Part shown: positions 1-8,930 of the stretch, piece after piece
How positions within the stretch are numbered: the stretch's first letter is position 1
Layout: each line of letters opens with the position of its first letter
Assembly (NCBI GenBank): GCA_036388855.1
Contig: DASVRA010000033.1
Coordinates: 20,367-84,366, forward strand
Origin: DASVRA01 sp036388855
GTDB taxonomy: Bacteria; Pseudomonadota; Alphaproteobacteria; Caulobacterales; Caulobacteraceae
Direction of reading: 5' to 3'
DNA: 64,000 nt
The notes under the pieces: model-generated
What the model saw: only the letters and a program-made list of their open reading frames with translations
What the model was told of the DNA's origin: nothing
Databases searched by the model: none
Translations under genes and position numbers: made by a program

Positions 1-1242
1 CTCGTCAACCTGGTGATCGGAGCGGGCGTGCTGGGCCTGCCGTCCAAGGCCTTTGCGGCGGTCGGCCTGTGGAGTTTCGCTGCCCTTGGCGCAGCCGCGT
101 TGCTGGCGGCGGCGCTGGTGCTCTGCTTCGCCGAACTCGGCAGCCGGTTCGAGGACACCGGCGGGCCCTACCTCTATGTGCGCTCCGCGTTCGGGGAGCT
201 GCCGGGGTTCGCCGTCGGCTGGCTGGCTTTCGTCACCCGGCCGCTGTCGGCGGCGACCCTGCTCAACCTGCTGATCACCTACGCGGCCGGCTATTGGCCT
301 CCGCTTGCCGAGGATCCGTGGCGCATCCTGGCTCTGGGCGCCATCGTGGCCGCGCTCACGGGCGTCGCCCTGGCCGGAGTGCGCCAGAGCGCCTGGTCCA
401 ACAACCTGCTGACGCTGGCCAAGATCGGGGTGCTGCTGGCGGTGGCGGTTCCCGGCGTATTGATCGGCGCCGGCCTGCCCATGCCCGCGCCGGCGCCGCT
501 GGAGCCGGGCGCCTTCACCCAGACCATCCTGCTGCTGATCTTCGCCTTCGTCGGGTTCGAGAGCGTGTCGATCGTGGCCGGAGAGGTCAGGGACCCGCGC
601 CGCGCCTTCCCCTTCGCCGTGATCGCCGGCATGGGCTTCATCACCGCGCTCTACGCGGCCCTGCTGTTCGCCTGCGTCAAGCTGCTGCCGGGCCTTGCAG
701 GGTCGGAACGCCCGATCGCCGACGCCGCCCGCGCGATGGGCGGCGAGGCCGCCTACCAGGCCGTGATCGCCGGCGCGGTTCCGGTCCTGCTGGGCAGCGT
801 CGGCGCCACCATCCTGCTGATGCCGCGCCTGCTGTTCGCTCTGGCCGAGCGCGGCCAGGCGCCGCGCATGCTGGCGGCTGTGCACCCGCGCCGGCGCACG
901 CCCTGGATCGCGATCCTGCTGTCGGGCGCGGTGGTGCTACTGACCACCCTTTTCAACGACTTCCTGAGCGCGCTGGTGTTCTCCACCACCACCCGCATCC
1001 TGATCTACATCGCCTGCGCGGCGGGGCTGCTGAGGCTCAGGGCCAAGCGCGACGCGCCGGAGGCGGCCTTCCGCGTCCCCTTCGGCGGGGCAGTCGCCGT
1101 TCTCGGCATGATCGGATGCGTGCTGGTGCTGGTGGTCGGCGGCTGGACGGCGTTGCCGCAGCTCGCGGGCGTGGTGGTTCTGGGATTCGCGCTGCTGGCG
1201 GCGACGCGCCTGCTCGAGCGGCGCCGAGCGCGTCACCTTTAG
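1..1242 (+). CDS. APC-family amino acid permease (5' end cut by window edge)
   Basis: The reading frame is open from the first base, and the first residues (LVNLVIGAGVLGLPSK) are the glycine-rich first helix of APC-superfamily amino acid/polyamine transporters. The true start therefore lies upstream; the GTG at 13 is internal. About 11-12 hydrophobic segments fill the 413 visible codons. The FAFVGFESVSIVAGEVRDP stretch matches the family's helix 6 and following loop, where substrate and the partner ion are handled. The substrate cannot be told from sequence. The last residues are a short basic tail (ERRRARHL). lipA follows 44 bases downstream on the same strand. The family call is firm; specificity is unknown. 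Confidence 0.85.
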   Translation, partial: LVNLVIGAGVLGLPSKAFAAVGLWSFAALGAAALLAAALVLCFAELGSRFEDTGGPYLYVRSAFGELPGFAVGWLAFVTRPLSAATLLNLLITYAAGYWPPLAEDPWRILALGAIVAALTGVALAGVRQSAWSNNLLTLAKIGVLLAVAVPGVLIGAGLPMPAPAPLEPGAFTQTILLLIFAFVGFESVSIVAGEVRDPRRAFPFAVIAGMGFITALYAALLFACVKLLPGLAGSERPIADAARAMGGEAAYQAVIAGAVPVLLGSVGATILLMPRLLFALAERGQAPRMLAAVHPRRRTPWIAILLSGAVVLLTTLFNDFLSALVFSTTTRILIYIACAAGLLRLRAKRDAPEAAFRVPFGGAVAVLGMIGCVLVLVVGGWTALPQLAGVVVLGFALLAATRLLERRRARHL

Positions 1243-1286
1243 CGACGCGCCTTGATCGGACGGGCGCGAAGCGCGATTTAGCGGCC

Positions 1287-2246
1287 ATGGTCACGGTGAT
1301 CGACGTGAACGCGGCCCGCGCGCTGCGGCATCCGGAGAAGCGGGAGCGGCCGGACACGCCGGTGCTGCGCAAGCCCGACTGGATCCGGGTGCGGGCGCCG
1401 GGGTCGACGGGCTACTTGGAGACCCGCGCGATCGTGAAGTCCAAGGGGCTGGTCACCGTCTGCGAGGAGGCGGGGTGCCCCAACATCGGCGAGTGCTGGT
1501 CGGTGCGGCACGCCACCTTCATGATCATGGGCGAGACCTGCACGCGCGCCTGCGCCTTCTGCAACGTGCGCACCGGCCTGCCCAACGCGCTCGATCCGAC
1601 CGAGCCGCTGCGGGTGGCGGACGCTACGCGCGAAATGGGCTTGCGGCACGTGGTGGTGACCTCGGTGGACCGGGACGACTTGCCCGACGGTGGGGCGGAG
1701 CATTTCGCTCAGACGGTGCGAGCGATCCGGCGGGAAGCGCCGGGGACCACGATCGAGATCTTGACGCCGGACTTCCTGCGCAAGGCGGGGGCGGCGGAGG
1801 TGGTGATCGACGCCAGGCCCGACGTGTTCAACCACAACCTGGAGACCGTGCCGCGGCTGTATCTGAGGATCAGGCCCGGCGCGCGCTATTACCATTCGCT
1901 GCGGCTGCTGGAGCGGGTGAAGGAGCGCGATCCGGCGCAGTTCACCAAGTCGGGCCTGATGGTGGGGCTGGGCGAGACCAAGGAAGAGGTGATGCAGGTG
2001 ATGGACGACATGAGGTCGGCGGGCATCGACTTCATCACCATCGGCCAATACCTGCAGCCCACCCGCAAGCACGCGGCGGTGGAACGCTTCGTCGATCCGG
2101 ACGAATTCAGGGCCTATGAAGCCATCGCGCGGGCCAAGGGGTTCCTGATGGTGTCGGCGAGCCCGCTGACGCGCTCCTCGCACCATGCGGGCGAGGATTT
2201 CGCGCGGTTGAGGGCGGCGCGCGAGGCCCAGCTGGCGCGCGCCTAG
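1287..2246 (+). CDS. lipA: Lipoyl synthase
   Basis: Radical-SAM enzyme of 319 aa that inserts two sulfurs into octanoyl groups on lipoyl-dependent proteins such as the E2 subunits of 2-oxoacid dehydrogenases. Both cysteine sets are present. C59, C64 and C70 (CEEAGCPNIGEC) bind the auxiliary Fe-S cluster that donates sulfur, and C85, C89 and C92 (CTRACAFC) bind the radical-SAM cluster. The C-terminal GQYLQPTRKH and SSHHAGED motifs are typical. The ATG at 1287 gives the usual family length; the same frame stays open far upstream only because of the high G+C. The next gene starts five bases after the stop, so the two are probably co-transcribed. Confidence 0.97.
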   Translation: MVTVIDVNAARALRHPEKRERPDTPVLRKPDWIRVRAPGSTGYLETRAIVKSKGLVTVCEEAGCPNIGECWSVRHATFMIMGETCTRACAFCNVRTGLPNALDPTEPLRVADATREMGLRHVVVTSVDRDDLPDGGAEHFAQTVRAIRREAPGTTIEILTPDFLRKAGAAEVVIDARPDVFNHNLETVPRLYLRIRPGARYYHSLRLLERVKERDPAQFTKSGLMVGLGETKEEVMQVMDDMRSAGIDFITIGQYLQPTRKHAAVERFVDPDEFRAYEAIARAKGFLMVSASPLTRSSHHAGEDFARLRAAREAQLARA

Positions 2247-2251
2247 AGCCT

Positions 2252-2713
2252 TTGCAGCGCACCACGGTCACCAAGATCCTGCCGTATGCGCCCGACCAGC
2301 TGTTCGCGCTGGTGGGGGAGGTGCGGGATTACCCTGAGTTCGTGCCCTGGGTGACGGGGATGCGCACCTGGAACACCGTCGAGCCGGTGCCCGGTGTGAG
2401 CCAGGTGGACGCGGAGGCGGAGGTGCGTTTCGCCTTCGCGCGCGAGCGGTTCGCCACCCGGGTGCGGCGGGACGCGGGCGCGCGGCGGATCGACGTGAAC
2501 CTGCTCTACGGGCCGTTCCGAAGGCTGGTGAACCGCTGGGATTTCCGCGAGCATCCGGCGGGGACCGAGGTGGAGTTCCTGATCGAGTTCGAGTTCAAAT
2601 CGCGGCTGCTGGAGAAGCTTTTGGCGGCCAACGCGCAGCGGGCGGCCGAGCGGATCATGCAGTGCTTCGAGGCGCGGGCGAAGGCGCTCTACGCGCCCGC
2701 TCCGACGGGCTGA
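2252..2713 (+). CDS. RatA/Coq10-like START-domain protein
   Basis: This 153-aa protein belongs to the polyketide-cyclase/START superfamily, in the group with mitochondrial Coq10 and bacterial RatA (YfjG). The N-terminal pattern (YAPDQLFALVGEVRDYPEFVPWV) and the later FKSRLLEKLL helix are characteristic. Coq10 relatives bind ubiquinone and support respiration; E. coli RatA has also been reported to act on ribosomal subunits. The TTG at 2252, five bases after lipA, is the only sensible start. lipA followed by this gene is a familiar alphaproteobacterial pair. The 3' end overlaps the convergent cinA-like gene by 25 bases. Confidence 0.88.
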   Translation: MQRTTVTKILPYAPDQLFALVGEVRDYPEFVPWVTGMRTWNTVEPVPGVSQVDAEAEVRFAFARERFATRVRRDAGARRIDVNLLYGPFRRLVNRWDFREHPAGTEVEFLIEFEFKSRLLEKLLAANAQRAAERIMQCFEARAKALYAPAPTG

Positions 2714-3195
2714 AGCCGGGCCAGCAGCAGTTCGAGCGCGCGGCGGACACTCGCCTGCCGCACCGCCTCGCGGCCGAGGTCGCCGAAGCGGGCGGACTGG
2801 GCGAGGGTCTCCCTCTCGGGAAGCGCGGTGGCGAACCAGACGAGGCCCACGGGCTTGTCGGGCGTGCCGCCGCCGGGGCCGGCGATGCCGGTGACGGAGA
2901 CGGCAAGGCGGGCGGGGGTCTGCTTCAGCGCGCCTTCGGCCATGGCGCGGGCGACCGGTTCGGACACCGCGCCGTGCCTGGCGATCAGCTTGGGCTTGAC
3001 CCGCAGCAGCGCCGTCTTGGCCGCATTGGAGTAGGCGACCAGGCCCGCCTCCACCACGTCCGATGAGCCCGGGACGGCGGTGAGCGCCGCGGCCACGAGG
3101 CCGCCCGTGCAGCTTTCGGCCGTCGCCAGGGTGAGGCCGGCGCGGCGGGCCTGTTCCAGAACCTGGCGGGCGAGGTCTAAGGTGTCGGCGGGCAC
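2689..3195 (-). CDS. CinA C-terminal domain protein (nicotinamide-nucleotide amidase)
   Basis: The 168-aa product is the stand-alone C-terminal domain of CinA (PncC), which deamidates nicotinamide mononucleotide in NAD salvage. Diagnostic motifs are TAESCTGGLVAAALT near the N-terminus, GLVAYSNAAK, and SVTGIAGPGGG. The N-terminal molybdopterin-binding-like half of long CinA is absent, as in E. coli YgaD. I chose the GTG at 3195 because GGAGG lies just upstream and it gives the domain's normal length; the frame extends to 3438, but that stretch has no family resemblance and lies opposite the divergent gene. It overlaps the convergent START-domain gene by 25 bases. Confidence 0.9.
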   Translation of the reverse strand: MPADTLDLARQVLEQARRAGLTLATAESCTGGLVAAALTAVPGSSDVVEAGLVAYSNAAKTALLRVKPKLIARHGAVSEPVARAMAEGALKQTPARLAVSVTGIAGPGGGTPDKPVGLVWFATALPERETLAQSARFGDLGREAVRQASVRRALELLLARLQPVGAGA

Positions 3196-3262
3196 GGGTG
3201 CGCCTCCTCGAGGGCTGGCGGGTGATCGGGCAAGCGACGCGGTCGCGCAAGGGGCGGCCGGG

Positions 3263-5467
3263 GTGACGGCCCCGGCGGCGAACGACGGTGCGGCCGGGTT
3301 CGGCGGACCGGGGGCCTGGCTTTTCACCTTCGCCGTCTTCTTCAGCGCCGCGCTGCTGTTCGCCGTCCAGCCTATGGCGGGCAAGCTGTTCCTGCCCCTG
3401 ATGGGAGGATCGGCGGCGGCGTGGAACGCCAGCCTCACCTTCTTCCAGGGCGCGCTGCTGCTCGGATACCTTTACGCGCACCTGCTCCAGCGCATCGCGT
3501 CATTGCGGGCGCAGGCGGCCGCGCACCTGGCGGTGCTGGCCCTGGCGGGCCTCAGCCTGCCGCTCGGAGTGACCCGGCTGCTGGGGGAGCCTTGGGCGCA
3601 GGCGCCGATGGCGTGGCTGGTCGCGGCCATGGCCCTGACGCTGGGGGCGCCGTTCGCGGCGCTTTCGGCCACCGCCCCGCTGCTGCAGGCCTGGCTCGCC
3701 CGCGGCGGCGGCGCCACGGCCGGCGGGCGCGACGTCTACCGCCTCTACGCGGCCAGCAACCTGGGCAGCCTTCTGGCCTTGATCGCCTATCCGCTGCTGA
3801 TCGAGCCGCTGGTGGGAGTGCGGGCGCAGACCGGGGCGTGGGGCGCCGCGTACGGCGGTTTTGTCCTGACGATGCTGGCGGTTGGAGCGCTTTGCTGGCG
3901 TTACGCCGCGCTCCCGCAAGCAGCGGCCGGACAGGCGGCTGGGGAGGTCTCCTGGCGGGAGCGGACCGCTTGGGTGCTGCTGGCGGCGGCGCCGTCGAGC
4001 CTGCTGCTCGGCGTCACTGCGCACATCACCGCCGACGTCGCCTCGGCGCCGCTGTTTTGGGTTGTCCCGCTGGTCCTCTACCTCGCCACCTTCATCTACG
4101 CCTTCGGGCGCGGTGTGGCGCCGGAAGGCTGGGCTTTGAAGCTGCAGATCGCGGCGGTGGCGGCGGCGCTGATGTCGCTGGGGCCGATGACGTGGATCCT
4201 GCAGCTGCCGGTGCATCTCCTCGCCTTCTTCGTTTCGGCATTGGTCTGCCACCAGGCGCTGGTAGCGCGCCGTCCGCCCGAGGCGCGCCTGACCGAATTC
4301 TATCTCTTGGTGGCGCTGGGGGGCGTGCTGGGCGGCGCCTTCAACGCCTTCGCCGCGCCGGTGCTGTTCCACGAGGTGTGGGAGTATCCGCTGGTGCTGG
4401 CGCTGGCCTGCTTGGCGCGCCCCGGCGGCGGCAGGCTCGAGCCGCACCAGAAAGGCTGGCTCGCGGCCGGCATGCTCTGGCTGATCCCCCTGTTCATTCC
4501 AGGCTGGACCCTGCCCACCTGGGGCGCCTCGGCGCTGATGCTCACGCCGGCTGTGGTGGCGGCCATGCTCTGGCGCAAGCCTTTGGCGGTCACGCTGCTG
4601 TTCCTGGCGCTGGGCGCGGCGGCCATGGCGCGGGCGACGCGCGGCTATGACGACAACCGGCGCAGCTACTTCGGCGTGCTGCACATGAAGGAGGACTCCA
4701 TTCCGGTGATCGGCCCGGTGCGCACCATGACCCACGGCACCACCCTGCACGGGGTACAGGCGCTCAGCCCCGCGCAGCGCTGCCGGCCGATGAGCTACTA
4801 TGCGCCCGAGGGGCTGATCGGGCGGGTGTTCGCTACCGAGCAGGCGCGGCGGCCGCGGATGAACGTGGCGGTGGCGGGGCTGGGCGCGGGCTCGACGGCG
4901 ACCTTCGTGCGGCCGGGCGACCGGATGCGGTTCTTCGAGATCGACCCGCTGGTGGTGAAGACCTCGTTCGATCCGAAGGTGTTCTCGTTCGTCAGCGATT
5001 GCGCGCGGGGGCCGGTGGACGTGGTGCTGGGGGATGCGCGGCTGAAGCTGGCGCACGAGCCGGCGGGCAGCTTCGACCTGGTGCTGGCGGACGCCTTTTC
5101 CTCCGACGCCGTGCCGGCCCACCTGCTGACTGCCGAGGCGATCGCCGGCTACCTGCGCGCGGCCAAGCCGGACGGGCTGGTGCTGCTGCACCTATCCAAC
5201 CGCAACCTGCGCCTGGCCGAGCCGGCGGCGGCGGCGGTGCGCAAGGCGGGCGGTTACGCGCTTTACGGCGAGTTCAACCCGGCCGCCGACGTGCATCCCT
5301 ACGCGGTGGCCGGGCACGAGGTGATGATCGTGGCCCGCTCGCCGCGCGTGCTCGACGCCTATCGTGGGCGGCCGGGATGGGGGGAGGCGCCGGGCGGCGG
5401 GCGCGCCTGGACCGACGACTACACCAATGTGGTCGGGGCGGCGCTGGCCAAGATGCACTGGTTCTAG
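3263..5467 (+). CDS. Fused MFS-like membrane domain / spermidine-synthase-like protein
   Basis: Starting at GTG 3263 this is a 734-aa two-part protein. The first ~450 residues hold many transmembrane helices (for example FTFAVFFSAALLFAVQPMAGK). The last ~250 residues form a spermidine-synthase-like methyltransferase fold with GLGAGSTA (nucleotide-binding loop), FFEIDP, VLGDARLKL and LVLADAFSSDAVPAHLLT. Such 'fused MFS/spermidine synthase' proteins are common in proteobacteria, but a polyamine reaction has rarely been shown and many may act on other substrates. Alternative starts further upstream lie inside the divergent cinA-like gene and are less likely. The 3' end overlaps the convergent ispDF by four bases. 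Confidence 0.82.
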   Translation: MTAPAANDGAAGFGGPGAWLFTFAVFFSAALLFAVQPMAGKLFLPLMGGSAAAWNASLTFFQGALLLGYLYAHLLQRIASLRAQAAAHLAVLALAGLSLPLGVTRLLGEPWAQAPMAWLVAAMALTLGAPFAALSATAPLLQAWLARGGGATAGGRDVYRLYAASNLGSLLALIAYPLLIEPLVGVRAQTGAWGAAYGGFVLTMLAVGALCWRYAALPQAAAGQAAGEVSWRERTAWVLLAAAPSSLLLGVTAHITADVASAPLFWVVPLVLYLATFIYAFGRGVAPEGWALKLQIAAVAAALMSLGPMTWILQLPVHLLAFFVSALVCHQALVARRPPEARLTEFYLLVALGGVLGGAFNAFAAPVLFHEVWEYPLVLALACLARPGGGRLEPHQKGWLAAGMLWLIPLFIPGWTLPTWGASALMLTPAVVAAMLWRKPLAVTLLFLALGAAAMARATRGYDDNRRSYFGVLHMKEDSIPVIGPVRTMTHGTTLHGVQALSPAQRCRPMSYYAPEGLIGRVFATEQARRPRMNVAVAGLGAGSTATFVRPGDRMRFFEIDPLVVKTSFDPKVFSFVSDCARGPVDVVLGDARLKLAHEPAGSFDLVLADAFSSDAVPAHLLTAEAIAGYLRAAKPDGLVLLHLSNRNLRLAEPAAAAVRKAGGYALYGEFNPAADVHPYAVAGHEVMIVARSPRVLDAYRGRPGWGEAPGGGRAWTDDYTNVVGAALAKMHWF

Positions 5468-6600
5468 CGCGGGGCCTCGACGGCGACGATCGCCTGGGCC
5501 GCCACGCCCTCGCCCCTACCGATGAAACCGAGCCCCTCCGTGGTGGTGGCCTTCACGCTGACCCGGCTCGGGGGAAGGTCGAGGAGTTCGGCCAGGCTGG
5601 CGCGCATCGCCTCCCGGTGGGGACCGACCTTGGGCACCTCACAGATCAGGGTGATGTCGGCGTTCAGGACTTCGGCCCCTTGTGAGCGGATCAGCTGGAG
5701 GGCGTGGCGGACGAACCGGTCCGAGGCGGCGCCGCGCCATTGGGGGTCGGAGGGGGGGAAGTGCTGGCCGATATCGCCCGCGCCGATCGCGCCAAGGAGG
5801 GCGTCGGTGAGGGCGTGAAGACCAACGTCGGCGTCGGAGTGGCCGACGAGGCCGTGGCCGAGCGGGATGCGGACGCCGCAGAGCCAGACGGCATCGCCGG
5901 GGCCGAAGCGGTGAACGTCGAAGCCCTGGCCGACGCGGGTGATGCGCTGGGCGCCGGCGAGGCGTTCGGCGAGCGCGAAGTCTTCGGCATAGGTCAGCTT
6001 CATCAGCATCGGATCGCCGGGGACGGTGGCGACGGCTCCGCCCGCGGCTTCGAGGACGGCGGCGTCGTCGGTGGGGTCGGCGCCGGGGTCAAGGCGGGCG
6101 AAGGCGTCGTGAATGGCGGGGAAACGAAACGCTTGCGGCGTCTGAACCCGTAGCAGGCCAGTTCGGTCGACGGGTCCGGAGCCGCCGGCGCGGCGGAGGG
6201 TGTCGGCCAGCGGCAGGACAGGAATGGCGCCGTCATGGGTCTCCAGCGCCGCAAGCAGCGCCTTCACGACCGTTGAGCTGACGAACGGGCGCGCGGCGTC
6301 GTGGATGAGTACCGCCTCGATTTCGGCGGCGGACAAGGCTGCCAGGCCGCCGCGGGAGGAGTCGGCGCGGCGGGCGCCACCCTCAACGACCCGCGCGCCC
6401 AAACCCTCGGCCGCCGCCGCGGCCCGTTGTTCTTCGCCCGGCGGCGAGACGATCACCAGCGTGTCGGCGCCGGCGGCCGCCAAGGCTTCGGCGGACCAGC
6501 GGAGCACGGGCTTGCCGCCAAGGAGGCGCCACTGCTTGGCCTCGCCGGGGCCGGCGCGTTGGCCCGAGCCGGCGGCGAGGATGACGGCGGCGAAGCGCAT
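5464..6600 (-). CDS. ispDF: Bifunctional IspD/IspF (MEP pathway)
   Basis: A 378-aa fusion of two enzymes of non-mevalonate isoprenoid synthesis. Residues 1 to ~220 are 2-C-methyl-D-erythritol 4-phosphate cytidylyltransferase, with the CTP-binding start VILAAGSGQRAG and the EAVLIHDAARPFVS motif. Residues ~222-378 are 2-C-methyl-D-erythritol 2,4-cyclodiphosphate synthase, with the metal-binding GQGFDVHRF and GHSDADVGLHALTDALLGA motifs and the late KATTTEGLGFIGRGEG. The intervening enzyme IspE is not in this window. The fusion is typical of Alphaproteobacteria. The gene is divergent from ntrY with about 107 bases between. Confidence 0.97.
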   Translation of the reverse strand: MRFAAVILAAGSGQRAGPGEAKQWRLLGGKPVLRWSAEALAAAGADTLVIVSPPGEEQRAAAAAEGLGARVVEGGARRADSSRGGLAALSAAEIEAVLIHDAARPFVSSTVVKALLAALETHDGAIPVLPLADTLRRAGGSGPVDRTGLLRVQTPQAFRFPAIHDAFARLDPGADPTDDAAVLEAAGGAVATVPGDPMLMKLTYAEDFALAERLAGAQRITRVGQGFDVHRFGPGDAVWLCGVRIPLGHGLVGHSDADVGLHALTDALLGAIGAGDIGQHFPPSDPQWRGAASDRFVRHALQLIRSQGAEVLNADITLICEVPKVGPHREAMRASLAELLDLPPSRVSVKATTTEGLGFIGRGEGVAAQAIVAVEAPR

Positions 6601-6707
6601 GGCGGCTGTTTCGGGCGCCGGGCGGCCGCTGTCTACCGGCGAGGGCTGACGCGCCGGGGCAACATGGGTGTTGAAATACGGGCACAGTGTTAGGTAATTT
6701 CCGGGCG

Positions 6708-8921
6708 ATGGACGCCTCCGCCGTCTCAGGCTTGAGCGCGCCGCGCCGGACGGGCGGGCGCGATGCCGCCATGCGCGGCCTGCTGGCGGCGGGCTATGTG
6801 CTGGCGGCGCTGCTGACGGCGGTGTGCGTCTACCTGGCGTCGCGGCCGCCGCAGTCGGGGCCGATCGGGCCGGCCAGCCAATCGATCCTCCTGCTGCTGC
6901 TGGCCAACTTGGCGCTGATCCTGGGCCTGGCGGCGGTGATCGGCTGGCGGGTGGTGCGGCTGGTGGGCGAGCGCCGGCGCGACGCGGGCGCGCGGCTGCA
7001 CCTGAGGTTCGTCAGCCTGTTCGCGCTGGCCGCTGTGCTGCCGGCGATCGTGGTGGCGCTGTTCTTCGGGGTGCTTGTGACGCGCGGGCTGGAGAGCTGG
7101 TTCTCCAGCCGGGTGCGCACGGTGGTGGAAAATTCCGCCACCGTCGCCCGCTCCTACGTCAGTGAGCAGACGCGGACCATGTACGGCGACGTGTTGGCCA
7201 TGGCCACCGACCTGAACCGGGCCGCGCCGCTGTTCCGTCAGCATCCAGTCAGCTACGGCCGCATCCTCGAGGGGCAGGCGGCCAACCGCTACTTCCTCGC
7301 CGCATATGTGGTCGACTCCGAAGGCCGGGTGCTGGCCAGCGCCGAGGCGCCGAGCGCGCCGCCATTCGTCGCCCCGCCGCCCTCGACGCTGAAGTCGGCT
7401 GCGGGCGGGGACGTGGTGATCCGGCCGTTCGAGCGAGCCGACCTGATGCGGGCGCTCTACAAGTTGGGGGGGTACCAGGACGCCTACCTCTACGTGGCGC
7501 GGCGGTTCGAGAAGGGCATCCTGAACCATCTGCGCTCGACCGAGGGGTCGCTGCTGGCCTACCGGGAGGCGGAGCAGAACCGGGGCAAGATCCAGTCGGT
7601 GTTCGCGCTGACCTACCTGGAGACGGTGCTGCTGGTGCTGGTCGGGGCGGTGTGGCTGGGGCTGCTTGCGGCGGGCGCGCTGTCGGGGCCGATCGCGCGG
7701 CTGGTGCAGGCGGCCGACCGTGTGGCGGGCGGGGACCTGTCGGCCCGGGTGGCGATCGGGCGCGATCCAGAGGAGATCGCGGTGCTGTCGCGCGCCTTCA
7801 ACCGCATGACTGGCGACCTGCAGGCGCAGCAAGGGGCGCTCAGGACGGCAAGCATCGAGGCCGAGGCGCGGCGGCAGTTCATCGAGACGGTGCTGTCGGG
7901 GGTGAGCGCCGGCGTGATCGGGCTCGACGGCGAGGGGCGGATATCCGCATGCAACCGGCAGGCGCTGGCGCTGTTGGGGCTCAAGGGAGACGCCACGGGG
8001 GTGCGGCTGGAGCAGGCGGCGCCGGAGCTGGCCTCCGTTGTGACCAAGGCACGGCGCAGCGGAGCGGCGGAGGAGGAGCTCGACCTGGATCGCGGCGGCG
8101 ACGTGCGGCGCCTCAGGGTGCGGGCGAGCGGGGAGCCTGACGGACGGCTGGTGCTGACCTTCGACGACATCACCCGGCTGATGGCGGCGCAGCGCAACGC
8201 CGCCTGGAAGGACGTGGCGCGGCGGATCGCGCACGAGATCAAGAACCCGCTCACCCCGATCCAGCTGTCGGCCGAGCGGCTGCGGCGCAAGTACCGGGGG
8301 CAGATCCAGGGCGACCTGGAGACCTTCGACCGCTGCACCGACACCATCATCCGCCAGGTCGGCGACATCGGCCGGATGGTGGACGAGTTCTCCGCCTTCG
8401 CGCGGATGCCGGCGCCGCGGTTCGCGCCGCACGAGGCGGGCGAGCTTTTGCGCGAGGCGGTGTTCGCGGCGCGCGTGGCCGCGCCCAACATCGCCGTCGA
8501 AGTGGCCGAGCCCGTGCCCCATGCGGAGGTGATGTGCGACGCGCGCATGGTCGGCCAGGCGCTGATCAACGTGCTGAAGAACGCCGCGGAGTCGGTGGCC
8601 GCGCGCATGGCCCAAGACGGGGCGCCGGGGCGGATTACGGCCAGTTTGATGGCCGACGAGAGCGCGGTGCGGTTCGAAGTAGAGGATGACGGCCTCGGCC
8701 TGCCCGCCGCCGACCGCGAGCGGCTGACCGAGCCCTATGTGACCACGCGCGAAAAGGGCACGGGACTGGGACTCGCCATCGTCAAGCGCATCCTGGAGGA
8801 CCACGGGGGCGAGCTGAAGCTGCTCGACGCGCGCGGGCGTAGGGGCGCGCTGGCGGTTCTGAGCTTCCCGCGCGTCCCAACGGCGGAAACGGCGGCCCGC
8901 GCCCGCGCGGCGGTGGCCTGA
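6708..8921 (+). CDS. ntrY: Sensor histidine kinase NtrY
   Basis: A 737-aa membrane-bound histidine kinase of the NtrY family, partner of NtrX just downstream. In order it shows paired N-terminal helices (residues ~25-90), a third around 105-125, a ~165-residue periplasmic sensor loop, a further helix, a HAMP linker (AADRVAGGDLSARVA), a PAS-like region, a HisKA box (ARRIAHEIKNPLTPIQ) with phospho-acceptor H509, and an ATPase domain with NVLKNAAES, DDGLGL and EKGTGLGLAIV. Known NtrYX systems respond to nitrogen, redox or cell-envelope state; the signal here is unknown. I preferred ATG 6708 to the upstream GTG at 6687. ntrX begins nine bases after the stop with GAGGAG before it. Confidence 0.95.
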   Translation: MDASAVSGLSAPRRTGGRDAAMRGLLAAGYVLAALLTAVCVYLASRPPQSGPIGPASQSILLLLLANLALILGLAAVIGWRVVRLVGERRRDAGARLHLRFVSLFALAAVLPAIVVALFFGVLVTRGLESWFSSRVRTVVENSATVARSYVSEQTRTMYGDVLAMATDLNRAAPLFRQHPVSYGRILEGQAANRYFLAAYVVDSEGRVLASAEAPSAPPFVAPPPSTLKSAAGGDVVIRPFERADLMRALYKLGGYQDAYLYVARRFEKGILNHLRSTEGSLLAYREAEQNRGKIQSVFALTYLETVLLVLVGAVWLGLLAAGALSGPIARLVQAADRVAGGDLSARVAIGRDPEEIAVLSRAFNRMTGDLQAQQGALRTASIEAEARRQFIETVLSGVSAGVIGLDGEGRISACNRQALALLGLKGDATGVRLEQAAPELASVVTKARRSGAAEEELDLDRGGDVRRLRVRASGEPDGRLVLTFDDITRLMAAQRNAAWKDVARRIAHEIKNPLTPIQLSAERLRRKYRGQIQGDLETFDRCTDTIIRQVGDIGRMVDEFSAFARMPAPRFAPHEAGELLREAVFAARVAAPNIAVEVAEPVPHAEVMCDARMVGQALINVLKNAAESVAARMAQDGAPGRITASLMADESAVRFEVEDDGLGLPAADRERLTEPYVTTREKGTGLGLAIVKRILEDHGGELKLLDARGRRGALAVLSFPRVPTAETAARARAAVA

Positions 8922-8930
8922 GGAGCATCC

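Noticed and set aside
2243..3481. 412-codon minus-strand frame spanning the START-domain gene and cinA
   Set aside because: Arg/Pro/Gly-rich shadow; the real minus-strand gene is the CinA domain at 2689-3195 in another frame.
3500..5191. 563-codon frame opposite the MFS/spermidine-synthase-like gene
   Set aside because: Gln/Arg/His-rich shadow with no motif.
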